A stretch of 64,000 bases of DNA from Serripes groenlandicus (GCA_031761405.1 JASEVX010000013.1:41874730-41938729), one strand, 5' to 3'; positions 35,201 to 50,200 are shown, numbered from the stretch's first letter. Notes: a model not told the origin generated them from the letters alone. Program-made: numbers and translations.

Positions 35201-38200
35201 CATTTGATCGGCTAAGAATATATGTAAAAATGAGCACACTGTAAAACGTATGATGTCCTGAGAATAGGTGTAGACATGCGCACATTAAAAAACATGTGAT
35301 GGGCTAGAATACATATACAAATGCGTACACAGCAAAACATGTGATGGTCTGATAATATATGTAGAAATGCGCACATTATAAAATATTTGATGGCCTAAGA
35401 GAATAAATGTAGAAATGCACACATTTTAAAACATGTGATGAGCTTAAAATGTTATGTCAAAGTGCGCACACTGTAAAACATGTTATGGCCAGAGAATATA
35501 TGTAGAAATGCGCACATTATAAAACATGTGATTGCCTGAGAATATATGTGTACACTGTAAAGACATGTGATTGCCTGAGAATATATGTAGACATGCGCAC
35601 ACTGTAAAAAACATGTGATTGCCTTATAATATATGTAGAAATGCGCACATTATAAAACATGTGATTGCCTGAGAATATATGTAAATATGTGTACACTGTA
35701 AAAGACATGGGATTGCCTGAGAACATATGTAGCCATGCGCACACTGTAAAAAACATGTGATTGCCAGAGAATATATGTAAAATGCGTATACTGTAAAACA
35801 TGTGATGGCCTAAGAATATATGTTAAAATGCGTACACTGTAAAACATATGGAAATTGAAAGTCATGAAAATGTGCAGAATTTGGCTTACTGGGTATGTTT
35901 ACCAAGTAAAAATGAAGCATACACGATCAAAATTTAGATGTTTATTGTACTGGAAAGTGTAATTTTTACTCTTATGTTATCCAAGTATTGTGATTCTCAT
36001 ATTTCAAGACAACTATTGAACAGTTTTTAAAACTATGACTATAATATATATACTCTGTAGTTCAGCACTGTCAAGGTGTTGACTGAACACGTGTTTGTTC
36101 GTGGGTTTTATAATAATACTAAATACATGTTTTTCAGCTGTTTATCTTTGTCTTTTATTGTTATTCATTGGGGTTTAACATCGTTTTCAAAAAAAATTCA
36201 GTCATATCACGGCGGCCAGTTCACATACTCATGTGTTTTCTGGCTTTCTCACACCAGTACTCCACACAACATCCTTTCCAAGCAACTAGCTGCTTTTCGA
36301 CATTGACCGTTAGCACATTGGTGGAAGATGAATGACGCTTGTCACAGTGACTTTTGTCAAACGTCGGAAAGAATGTTGGCCGAGCCGGGGTTACAACTCA
36401 CAACCCCTAGATTGACAGCTTGCGTCGCAACCGATTGAGCTACCGTGGCTCGCCATCTTTGCCTTTTTAAATATGCGACTTTCGGATCAATTGGTGAAGA
36501 CCTTGTAGAAATCGAGTTTTCGAGCCCTTGCCATCTTGTTTCCAAACCTACGTGTGCAAAATGTTCTGTCGTCGTGATTCAATCGAAAGCTTAATTAACC
36601 CTTACCTACTTGCAGACACGTTCCGACACATTTGCAGCAGACGACTTTTGAAAACATTGTGACAAAAGGAGAAATTGCTCATGGTGAGCGATTTCCCCCT
36701 TTGCCTCAATTTTTTCAACTCTATTTAATGATTAAACTCCTATTTATGGAGATATTTCGCATTTTTGAAAATCGTCTGCTGCAGAATTGTCGTATGTGGA
36801 AATGGTTTTAAACCAGACAAAAACAAAACCTACGAGGCAAATTCGTTTTATTTACACCGCTATTGTGGCACTCCTAGCGTATTTTTCACGTGGCAAATAC
36901 TTCACGTATCCGATTTGAATGCGTGAACACAAATTAACATACCAAGCACTGAGAACAATTGTCTACTTTCGCAACGAATACATCTATAATTTGTTTGCAC
37001 TATTTTGTTGTGTGTTCTGAATCATTTAAATCACGTGACTGAACGGTAGCTCTAGATATGGTATCTTACTATCGCAATCTACCAAAAACTAATTTCAAAT
37101 TGAGTATGAATTAGTGTATCATATTACGCGTACCCATGGAACGTAAAATCCACTTATCAGTTCCAATATTGTAATACTTCAAAAGGGGGAGAAATATTTA
37201 TTTACATTTAAACTAAGGAATACTGTAACATTAATACACTCACTGTTGTCGTTGCAGTTAAATCCCCTTTGTCAGTGACTGTTATAATACACGTAACAAC
37301 CTCCGATGCCCTACCTGTAAGAGATGGGACAGAGAGAACGTTGGAGTAGTGGTATGTCATCGTGCATTGCATTACGAGAATCGTGAGAAAGTCTTACCAC
37401 GCTCCGAGTAGAACAATACAAACCAAGGTACCGCAACATATTTTTTTCCGTTTATTATAAAGTTTTTAAACAAAATAAAACAAAAATAAAAACAAATTTA
37501 AATATTACGAAATAACACAATTTACACATTAAATAAAGTTAATGAATGACGTGAGAATGTTGCCCTACAACCGCATTTCAAATGACGTGAAATCATATTC
37601 CAATGACGTCATGTCATATTTCTGTGACGTCTCATTACCATATTTGGTACCTTTCTTTGACTATGTCCAATACGGAATTTGAATCCGTCACATTGTATTT
37701 GCGCGCGGAATTCTACATGTATTAACGCCGTAATAAGTGCAGGTTAGTAATTAATGATAATAATAATAATAATCATGTTATTTTTAATGATAACAATAAC
37801 AAGTAGATTCTCGTTGAAAAAAAACGATGAAATAAAGACGGACTTTAAAAACATTGTTAAAAAAATATATAAGTTTTAGAAAACTACATGATGTTTACTC
37901 ATTGTCAACCCGGTAATACTACATTTCCAGATTGACTCTTTCAGTGGTTAGTATGAAACAGTATATTGTCCAGAAAACGCATTTCAGCTGTTAGTACAAA
38001 ATCACAACGATTGTTTCTGGAGTATTCAGACTTACACTACACACCGAGCAAGACGACGTGTTACGTGTAATATGTGGTTACGACATTATTTCAGATATAT
38101 CACAGCGCCAGTTAACTAGTTCATCATCAATGGGTTCACAAAACAGTACTAGGCTAGGAAATGTGCCTTGCTCATTGTACTCTACAATATCCGTCGCGAC

Positions 38201-41200
38201 TGGGGATCGAACCTGCGACGCCCGGTTTCAAATAACTCGGCTACGCCGAAATCCTGATACCATTGGTTTAGGGGAAATATTGATTTGACTGGCTTAAATC
38301 TTTTTTCCCCGCTTTCAATAAAGCTTCAGATACATCACGTCGTTTCCTGGGTAAATTACCGGTACTACTGGTCCATTTATCCATACACCAGCCAGTCAGT
38401 CGTAATGCTATAACCCCGCAACTACCTTTTTTTGAAAGGCTTTGGTATGGCCCGACCGGGGATCGAACTAAGTACCTCCCACACCGGGTATGACGCTTTA
38501 CCGTTTTAAGTAACAGTCGCAAGTCGAAGAATTCACAGAAGACGAGTTTTAAAAAAACCACATTGATGACAAAAGGAGATATTGCTTATTATATGAGCAA
38601 TCCTCCTTTTCGCCATTGTTTTCACATCTTTTTAAATAATGACATTTTCATTTGTAGAGATTTTCGATATGTTTGCCTGAATGTGTTTAAAATCGTCTGC
38701 TGTAGATGTGTTGTATGTGAAAAAAGTAAAAATATTCGCATACACCAAAGATGATGCTTTCGCGATTAGATCTACTTTGTATATCATTTTTGTAGCATGG
38801 TAACAAGGGGCGTAGCTTTGAAATTATCAATGTGTAGGCCGTCTTGTGAGAAATTCAACATTGTGGACTCTGCGGAAAGTATTGACCCGGATCAGCCTAA
38901 GCATGCCACACAGGCCTACCCAGATAGATACATCTATCCCCCTAAGACGGAATGTGTCGGCCGGATCAGTCTGCGCGGACAGCGCAGGTTGATCTGGTCG
39001 ATACATTACGCAGATGTCTATCGCCGCAACTGCATTTGGGGGCTTTTTGAGAAAAAGTGTGTAGGCACGTGCCTACAGCGCCTTAAGCGAGCTACGACCC
39101 TGGTAACGAAAAATGCCAAGCTGTATCTATCGAAAGACTGCTCACCCGGATTATCCTGGTCATCTTCCTCCGTCTGTACTATGTAAGCGTCACATGCTGA
39201 TCCTCGAGCGGATGGAATGTGGTAATGTCCCGTTGCTCCACAGTTGATGTCGTAAGTTCGAGTGTCGTAATTGTCTTCCTCAACTACGGCAAATAGTGCA
39301 CAAGGTAGCGTTGCGGTTGCCTGTATAATAATACATTTGAGACGATTTACGAGAAAACCAACATTGTGGACTCTGCGTTATGTATCGAACCAGATCAGTC
39401 CGTGCAGGCTAATACGGTCCGACACATTCCGTCTCAGAGGTATAGAGTAATGATTCCGTAAACAGAAAAATCCACAGGAGGCGAAAAGTGTCTGTCTGGA
39501 TTAGTCTTGCCGGACTTCTAAGGCTGATCAGGATCGATACATTACGCAGCGTCCATAATGTTGGTTTTCTCGGTTCATTTATTTCTTTGAAAGTTCTTGG
39601 TAAAAGATGGACACTTTGATGAAAATTTAACGTTTTTTCCCGTCTCTATTGCATATTGTGTAGCCCCGGTAGCTCAGTAAGCAGTGACGTGGGCTGTCAT
39701 TCCCAGGGGTTGTGAGTTCGAATCCCAGCTCGGCAAACATTCTTTCCGACATTTGACAAAAGACACTGTGACATGCGTCATTCGTCTTTCACCAATGACC
39801 AAACAGTCTATGTCGAAAGGCAGCCAGTTGCTTGGATGGTATGCTGTGTTTAGTACTGGTATGAGAAAGCCAGGAAACGCACGAGTAGGTGAACTGGCCG
39901 CCGTGACACGACTGAGAAATTGTTGAAAACGGCGTTAAACCCCACTAAAATAAAATAATGTACAGGTCTAATAATGCCAACGACAACCACGGCCATGCTG
40001 ATCTAGAGCAAAATAGTCCCATAAAATCGGGATCAGCCTGAGCAAGCCGCGCAGGCTTACCCGGACAGACACCATTCGCCTCCCGTGGATTTTCTGTTTC
40101 AGGAATCATTACTCTATACCTCTATCCCTCTAAGGCGGAATGTGTCGGCCCGGATTAGCCTGCGCGGACTGCGCAGGCTGATTTGGGTCGATACATTACG
40201 CAGAGGCTATAATTTTTGGTTTTCTCGAGGAACGGCTAATATGTCATATCACGCCAAATACATCCGCGGCCATGCTGATCTCGAGCCAAATAGTCCCTAA
40301 AAAACACCTTTGTTTGCGTATAAATACGTGAATGCATTGAATATACCATTTAAAGAGTTTAAATTCATTTTAAATGTGTATTCAAATGATTGATTCGATC
40401 ATTTTAAGTATTTTGACCGTGTTTGAAAGTGAATGTAGAGTAGGTGAAAAACCAGTTTCGTCCCAGCCCGATTTCGTCCAAAATGACGGTAACCATCTTC
40501 TTTGGATTATTTTAAAAATTAGAGATAGATAACTCTTTCCAATGATATAGGATGCTTTACCTGAGAAACGCTAAGAAAAAGGCGACAATTGAGGGTTGAA
40601 ACTGGTTGATTTACATGGAAACAAAGAATTAATTTATTTAGTGTATTGCGACCTATCGTTGGTTCCCCGTCTCTATTGCATACATACCGTTATTTCTAGA
40701 CTACATTGCATTACAGATTCGTGTAAACTTACCCTTGTTTCCTCCGTATCTATGGCATTAAATATTGGTGTAAACTTACCGTTGTTTCCCCTGTCTCAAT
40801 TGCATAAAAGTTCTGCGTAAATTCTGGCGTCTCATTGACGTCATTGACGACAATGTTCAGTATGTGGGTCTCCGAATATTCCCGTCCGTCGTGGGCCCGG
40901 ACATATACAGTGGTAGTTAAAAGACCTTCTCGGCTTAAGGTCTCATAATCAAGGTCGACAATGGTCGTTATCTTGCCAGCTGTCAGAATATAAAAGTTGA
41001 GCCGTTCAACGAGAAAAAACCAACATTATTAACTTTCCGTAATGTATTGAACCAGATCAGCCTGCGCAGTCCGGCACATCACGTCTCAGGGGGATAGAGG
41101 TATAGAGGTATAGAGTTATGATTCCTGAAACAGAAAATCCACAGGAGGCGAAAAGTGGCTGTCCGGGTAAGCCTGCGCGGCATGATAATGCTGATCCGGG

Positions 41201-44200
41201 TCGATATTTTACGCAGAGTCCACAATGTTGGTTTTGCCGTGGAACAGCTCAAATGAGCTGCGACGAGCGATTTGGCGTCTAAATGCATCTGCGAACAGTG
41301 AATTTCAAACAAGCCTGTCCACCCCACAGTCTCACTACAGTGTTCACTGTCCGTCTACATGTATTTTAGCCCGTGAAGTATCTTTTGTATAAAAAAAACC
41401 ATGAAACTGTAGTCTCACTAGTTTTCTGAGAGCTGCAAACATGCAATATTTTAAAATGTGAACAAAAATATCATTTTCTTTATTTGCTCTTACAATGCAA
41501 TAGTGTAAAATGTGAACAAAAATAGCATTTTCTTTATTTGCTCCTACGACGGAATAGTGTAAAATGTGTACAAAAATTGCGTTTTCTTCATTTGCTCATA
41601 CAATGCAATAGGGTAAAATGTGAACAAAAATAGCATTTTCTTTATTTGCTCCTACGACGGAATAGTGTAAAATGTGTAAAAAAATTGCGTTTTCTTCATT
41701 TATCTCACGATGCAATAGTGTAAAATGTAAACAAAAATATCATTTTCTTTATTTGCCAAATATGTCTAAAAACACAATTCCAGAGCTGTAAAACTGACCA
41801 AACAGTGTTTTCATGTTCCCTTATTGGGCGCCAAAGTTACAAGTAGAGACAAAACTTGCAGCCAGTCAGGAGCTCGAACCTTGGATCTGTCTCTTTCTGC
41901 GCTAGTACTCTACCGAGTGAGCTAACCGGACAGCTTACATGCACTCTCTCCAATTGTGTATAAGTTCGACCCACGACATACTCCCCTGGAATTCGGAACA
42001 CCAGTGCCAAATATGTCTAAAAATACAATTCAAGCATGTGCCCTTATTGGGCGCCAATGTCACAAGTAGAGAAACACTTGCAGCCAGCTCGGAGTTCAAA
42101 CCCTGTACCTCTCGCTTTCTGGGCGAGTAATCTACCGACTGAGCTAATCGAACCGCTTACATGCATTCTCTCCAATTGTGTATTAGTTAGAGGCGCGACA
42201 ATAACATACTAAGAGGCGGGGTGGGGATGGGGCAAATTGCTGCATTTATGGAAACCTTTGTGTTGTTGTGTCTTTAAGGAGAAGCAACAAGGCTCAAGTT
42301 TGCCGCTCAAGTTTAAGTTACGTTCTAAGTAAGTGAAATAGTGCTATATTAGTAAAGTACTTACTATCTGTATCAAAGTTGTAAAGAGCTTCTCCCTGAC
42401 CGTTAACAGGATCGAATTCGAACGTGATGGTGTCACCAGCATCCTCGTCGATACCAAGAACCGTTGTCACGTCAATCGTGGTACCTTTGGCGTTTGGCGT
42501 ACCTTCATCAGTGTGTTCGTCGATGTAAAAGATGTCGATAGCAGGAGATACCTGCGTGGGATTTGTCACATTTGGTGGATGGTTTATATCTGGAAAATGA
42601 AATCTATTTTTTTTATTTCCACAAACAACAAAACTGCAACGGACGACATTTGGACACGTGAAATTTGTCACATTTGGTGGATGGTTTATATCTGGAAAAT
42701 GAAATATATTTATTTATTTCCACAAACCACACAATTGCAACGGATTTCATTTGGAAAAATATATGCAAATATATCGAACATCCGTAAAAAAATAAAATGC
42801 AACGATGAATTGTTGATTGATTGATTGATTGATTGTTTGGTGTTTTACGCCGCTTTCAATATGTTTTCGGTTATACCACGGCGTTTCCTAGATAAGTTAT
42901 CAGTAATACGCACTACTGGTCCATTTATCCTAACACCAGTCAGCCAATAGTTATGATAATACCACAACCCAGAGCATCCAGGAGGGCAGCCATTACTATC
43001 ATTTTTATAGTCTTGGTATGAACCGGCCGGGGATCTAACCCGCGACCTCACGCACAATTTATAGAACATAGACAAATACGTATACGATTGGTGTTAATAA
43101 ATGATAACAATAATCGAAAGATCGTTGTATAAAGCAAACCAAATGCTAGGCATTATTAGACGATCATTTTCACATATGGCAGAGAAATGCTACTAGTCCT
43201 TTACAAAAGCCTAGTGAGGCTACATATTGAATATGGGAGCTCAGTTTGGTCGGGGATGAACAAAAAGGATGATATACTTCTAGAAAATATTCAAAAAAGA
43301 GCTACAAAATTAGTACCGTCACTTGAAAACAAAGAATATCCAGAGAGACTCAAGGAACTTGGACTACCTACACTACAATACAGGAGATTAAGAACTGATA
43401 TGGTGGAAACATACAATATTTTAAACAACATTGACAAAGCTGACATTCATAAGTTATTTCACTTTCATTAAACCAACACCAGAGGTCACAATCAGAAACT
43501 GTATAAATGCCACTGTAGAATAAACATTCGAAAATATTTATTTTCACAAACAGTCATAGAACCATGGAACATTCTTCCAAAGGACGTCGTAAATGCAAAA
43601 AATATAAATAATTTTAAAAATGTGTTAAAATAAGTGCTGGAAGGATTCAGTTTTTAAATGTGTGCCATATTATGGAGGACCGAAAGTGGCACATGTAATA
43701 CAAAGTCGAAATGGACCCGAGAGGCGGAAGCCTATAATGGTCTCGACAACAAGGTAAACTAGGTAATATTAGGTCTTCCAAAGGGAAGAAGTCAGTAAAA
43801 CACTTTATAGCATTAATACTTTTTTTAAAATTATCAAATTTTCGACTACTTGGTCTATATCAAGATCTAACAAAACAACGGAAATTTAAGTGAAGTCCAT
43901 TCTGATGCATCTTCGCAATCCAAGGTTAATTTGTCCGTTACATTACAATACTTATGGGAATGCTAATGTACGAAGTAGCCTTGGCTAGCGAAGATGATTC
44001 TGGTGTTGAAGAGATCAAATGAGCCGTTCCACGAGAAAACCAACATCATATACTCTGCGTATGTATCGACCCAGATCAGCCTGCTCAGGCAAATCATTGC
44101 CGACACATTCCGTCGCAGGTTGGTAGAGGTATAGGGTAATGCAATCTCATTAAAATCAGACCAAAACAACTTCTATTTACGTATGTTGAACCGGAATTTT

Positions 44201-47200
44201 CACACATACTAATATGTCACACCTGTGATATATTCGTACGAATTCCTCATACGTGTGGACAAATTCGTACGAATATGTCACACATTTGTGAAATTGTGTA
44301 TCTCTAACCCCCCCCCCCCCCCCCCCCCCCTCCCTCAAAGCAAAAACGTATACGTCACATGTCAAAAAAAAAAAAAAACATCTGTAAAAATATTGTTCAT
44401 ACGAAAACGGTACACATTCCAAAAAACATATTTTTTTTGCTATGTCCGATATAGCCCTCATATTTTACAGGATGCTAGAACATATTGAGCAAATGACTTG
44501 CGAACTGATATTCACTCAAAAATACGGCGGCTGGTAGCTAAAATTAAAAAACGAGCGATAAACGAAATGTGAAAATTTCGTTGGTACTAAGAGGAGGTGA
44601 AAAAAGAGGGTACGAGAATTTCACAACACCTACTTGTGACATATTCGTACGAATTTGTCGCACACGTGTGAGGAATCCATACGAATATGTCAAACGTGTG
44701 ACATATTCGTATGTGTGAAATTGACGGCTCAACATACGTATACTACTAGTTTTCATTTTCCTTTAGGTCACAATACTTACTTAAGTTACTTACAAAGACT
44801 GTTTTGTGCAGAACTGGTGTAAACAAAAAAGCCAGAAAACACATGGGTTTGTGTAGTGACCGCCGTGATCTAACTGTAAATTTGTTCAAAACGGCGTGAA
44901 AACCCATTATAGTATATATAGCATTTAGAAACAGATAATCCACAGGAGGCGAAAAGTGTCTATCCGGGTAAGCCTGTGCGGCATGCTTAGGCTGATCAGG
45001 ATCGATACTTTACGGAGAGTCCACAATGTTTGTTTTCTCGCGGGACGGCTCATATATTTCCTAGCTTAATAGTGGGTTTTTTTACGCACATGAATCATTA
45101 AATAAATTATATCGTCCTGATATAATAGAAACACTTTCGAAATTGTTAAAGCAAATAAACTGACTTGTGATAGTGATGGTCGTTGTCTTGGTTACGTTGT
45201 TGTAATCATCCTGGACGGTAATCTGGACGTCATACGGAGTGTTCCGATGTGTGTTCAAGTTTTCGGTGGCATACATATCACCGTCTGAAAAAAAGGGTTG
45301 TATCTAGATTAACCCTTCCCACATACAAAACAGATATGCAATATACGACTTTGTAACATATACACGAGGAAGCGAATGAAAAATCTCTATAAATGTAAAT
45401 AAACTCATTTAACAGTGTGTTTTTTTATCCATTCATGCAAAAACCGGAATTGTTCATACCGAGTAATTACTTTCTTTGTCACATATATTTCAACAGTCGT
45501 ATACATGCGGGACAGAGTTAAAAAAAAAAATAGATTGAATTGCACATGAAACAAAATTAAACAAGTTTCAAATTAAATACTGTATGGATCAAATTAAAGA
45601 AGACAATAGTAATATATGAGACAAACAAAAAATGGATATAAGGTATTTTATGTCAAAACATAATGAATGATTAAGGGTAATATTGTTGCGTCCCTTTAAA
45701 CCCGCACGATAACTATAAATAGCTCAATTTACATATACTAGGGTAATGTCAACCAATCAAATCATAAGATGCCAATCACATGCTTCATTCTCCATCTTTA
45801 TAATTGAAGCACGCGCTGTTTCTCGATCTAAGTATTAAAAATAATCCACTTCCTTCTACGGAAGGAAGGTGTATTTCATTACCATTAGCTCCCACTTTAT
45901 ACGAGCTACCTATTGGACTTATTGTGTTAGGATGGCGACCCGGACTTAAATCGTTTTTTGGAACAATGGTATACTTTAATATTGAACACATACAAGAGCC
46001 GTGGATCGAACTAGTTAACCCATGGGTTGACAGCCACCGTCGGTACAAACTTTGCTTTAGCGATGACTGAGATTCCATTTTATAAATACCATGAAGGTTA
46101 TTAGTTGTAATCAAAAGTGACACATATACTTACTTGGGTTCATTGCAAAAGGGCAAGAGCAGTTCGCCATGCTATACGTTAACGCATCCTTTTCCGGATC
46201 TGTCGCTACAGCTGTATATACCACGTCTCCTGAATCCGTGGCACTTGCATCTACGTCAATATTAGCTGAAAAACGATTGACTCCAGTCAGGCAAATCATG
46301 TTTATTTGAATGACGTTTTTAAACTTTGTTCGTAGAGGGTCCGCCGCGAGAAGAGGAGATCATTGGTTCGATCCCCGGCCGGGTCATACTAAATACTGTA
46401 AAACGTGAAGTAATGGCTGCCATCAGGGTTGCGGGGTTAGCATTACGACTGACTGGCTGGTTTCTGGATAAATGGACTAGTAGTACTGGTAACTAACTAA
46501 GAAAACGCCGTGATAAAACTGGAAAATTGATCAAAGCGTCGAAAAAACACAAAACAAACAACCACTAGGCATTTTGCAAAGAAGTCTTTCAGTTATATCA
46601 CGACTTTTCCTGGTTAAGTAACAAAGACGGTCGGTCTTATGAATCCCGACAACAATGAATCAGATGTAATGCTATCCCCGAAACCCTGATTGCCAGATGT
46701 AATGCTATCCACGAAATCCTGATTGCCAGATGTAATGCTATCCCTGCAACCCTGATTGCCAGATGTAATGCTATCCCCGCAACCCTGATTGCCAGATCTA
46801 ATGCTATCCACGAAACCCTGATTGCCAGATGTAATGCAATCCCGGCAACCCTGATTGCCAGATGTAATGCTATCCACGAAACCCTGATTGCCAGATGTAA
46901 TGCTATCCACGAAACCCTGATTTCCAGATGTAATGCTATCCACGAAACCCTGATTGCCAGATGTAATGCTATCCACGAAACCCTGATTGCCAGATCTAAT
47001 GCTATCCCTGCAACCCTGATTGCCAGATCTAATGCTATCCCCGCAACCCTGATTGCCAGATCTAATGCTATCCACGAAACCCTGATTGCCAGATGTAATG
47101 CAATCCCGGCAACCCTGATTGCCAGATGTAATGCTATCCACGAAACCCTGATTTCCAGATGTAATGCTATCCACGAAACCCTGATTGCCAGATGTAATGC

Positions 47201-50200
47201 TATCCACGAAACCCTGATTGCCAGATCTAATGCAATCCCGGCAACCCTGATTGTCAGATGGAAGCAGTTTCTATCAGTTGTTGGTATGACCCGACCTGGG
47301 CTCAAACTATGGGCACCCGCCTCCAATACTGACAGTATCTACCCACCGAGTCAAGAAAAATGAAAGATTTACGGTAAATGCGACAAGTGATGGCGCAGAG
47401 GAGCATATTGAGGGCTTGGCGTGAAATGGTTGTAACTAAAAACCCATTTTGAAAACCCTGGTTTAGGGGCAATTTTGACCCCTTTGTAAACAATGAAAAA
47501 TTTCCTTTGTTTACCAAGAAAAATGATTAAATGCTTATAAGACTTTATGGCGAGGTGATTAACCTTGGTATAAAAATACCAGTTTAATTACAACCGTTTC
47601 ACGCCAAGCCCTCGACATGCATACGCACAGCCTCACCTGATCCTGTGCTGACTGTTTACATTTCGATTGATTGATTTATTTTAGTGTACCGCCGCTTTCG
47701 ACGGTATTCCATTTATATCACAGCGATCTGGTCATCCTACGTGTGTTTCATGGCTTGCTTGAACCTGTACTCAAAACTACAGTTATCCCAGGTACTTGAA
47801 CGGTCGAGACGGCGTTCGAACCCACGACCTGCGTATTGTTGGCCCTCGTCATTACCGACTGGCTTCCGCGGCCCGACATCTCTACATTTTGGAAATACTT
47901 ATGAAACAAGCCACACGTGAATTTCGATTCAATTGCTTTCTGTTACAGTCATTTCTTGACTTTGAGTGATGTGTCCCATATCTTTCACTCCTTAATATGA
48001 ATCCCAAGGTGGAATCGGCGATTTCCGAATGAAGTCGTTAGCCATCGATACTGTTCGACGTGACGGCCTTAGACAAGGACATGTAATCGAAAAATATCGA
48101 TATGTAACGACTTTGGATTAATCGATCATTTTAAACTCAGAAATTGCATTCATCATGTATCAGAAAACCTTTTGTGCTCATCTTACAATGTTAAGATAAC
48201 ATTTCACATCACACATTAAAATTGTGCAAGCAGTGGCGAGTTATTTAGCATGAATCAGAAAACTTGTTGTGTGCTCCTCTTACAATTTGATTTGGATTAA
48301 GATAACATTTCACATCTCAAATGAAGATAATACAAGCAAAGGCGAACTTTTCAGCATGACTCAGAACACTTTTTGTGCTCCTCTTACAATTTTATTAGGA
48401 TTAAGATAAAATTTCACATATCACATTAAGATAATGTAAGCAAAGGCGAAGTATTCAGCATGACTCAGAACACCGTTTGTGCTCCTGTTACAATCTTATT
48501 AGGATTAAGATAACATTTCACATCTCACATCTCACATTAAGTTAATGTAAGCTAATGCGAATTATTCAGTATGTAGGATTACGATAACATTTCACGTCTC
48601 ACATTAAGATAAGGCAAGCAAAGATAAATTATTCAGTATGTAGGATTAAGATAACATTTCACGTGTCACATTAAGATAAGGCAAGCAAAGGCGAATTATA
48701 CCTCTAAAACGTTTGGTTTGTGCCCTGTTAACTCTTTCAGCGCCAAAGGCAATATTGGGGGTTTTGCAAACAATACTGATTCAGGCGAGTCAGCTCGTAG
48801 TGAGCTGTCTCACCTGAAATCAGCATTGTTTGCCTTTTAGTTATCAAAATAGTCCAGACCTTTATTACATGAGAAATGGAGACGCCCGATTTTGAACATG
48901 GAAGAGTCTACTTTAAACAATTTTGCGCTGAAAGAGTTAAAATACGAATAGAAGCATCTTACCTGGCAACGTCAGCACTGGTTCCTCGTTTGGCTCTATG
49001 GAGACTTGGAACAGTCGCGTGTCGGAGTCTGACGTTCCGTCATTACACGTGACATAAAAGTCGTAAAACGGTATCTGATCATAATTAAGAGGAAATCCGT
49101 CATTCGGCACATAGTATATTCCGTAGTCTGAAAGTAAGTATTGGTCGATGTTATATTGAGCTGTCGTAGTCACGTGACCGATACGTCACTTCCTATCTCG
49201 TTATGTATCAACGTCATATGCAACTTGAATTACGCACGCCGACTTTGAATTATTAATGTCTTAATAGCATTGTGTCCGTGTTTTGATTTGATTGGTTGTG
49301 ATTGATTGATTGATTGATTAATTTATTTTGATTGATTGATTGATTTTGGTTGATTGATTGATTGATTTATTAATTTATTTATTGATAGGGGTGTTTGCCA
49401 ATAAAACGTGCAACGTTTCCAGAAACTTCTGAAAGAAAGATTTTTCTTGGATCCATCGAGATTACAGATTCAGCCGAATATGTGAACACCAAAGGCATTT
49501 ATGGAAAAACAGGATATAATAAAAAAAACTGTCATTCATTTAAATGACGCAATATATACATATGGGCAGCATGCCCAGATATAGTATATCACTTACATAG
49601 TTTACATACTAATAGCAAGAATAACACTAACGGGAGAAAAATGCCATTGAAAGCATTTATGAAAGGAAAATTCGTGTCAATGCGTATTTTTAATAAAAAG
49701 CAATACGGTCACACTTGTGTTTAAAGACCACCCATGGGAAGTGAGCACTTTGGTCTTTGGTCAGAGGTGGTCTTAAATTCCCGGTAAATTATACAGAACT
49801 TGAGTATTTGGGAAACTAAAAGTACGGTCGCCATAAACAGGGAATTGCTATTCCAAGTTGGTTTTAAGCACTGGTTCGACTGTAGGTATCAGTATTGCAT
49901 AAATGTATACGTACTAGATGTCCCCGGAATTAACGTCATTGCAAATGGAGCATTCGCCGCTTTCGTCATATTGCAAGACACGCCTGTTAGCGGTCCGTCG
50001 TCGGTAAACACTAGGGTATGGAGAAGAGTCTGGACTTTGGTTTCTTCTGGAAGTAAGGCAGCCCCGATCGGTAAACTTGTTATGTTTGGCTTCTGCAAAA
50101 TGCGATATAGGAATAGAATAAATACAATTTTCAGATACGGTAGTATCTAGGTTTGGTAAAGGGCGAATCTCATTTTGTGTTTTAAACGTGTTATGTTTGG

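Noticed and set aside
46614..47326. Two long minus frames of 197 and 229 aa with 11-residue repeats
   Set aside because: They arise from the 33-bp minisatellite inside a SINE and overlap each other in different frames.
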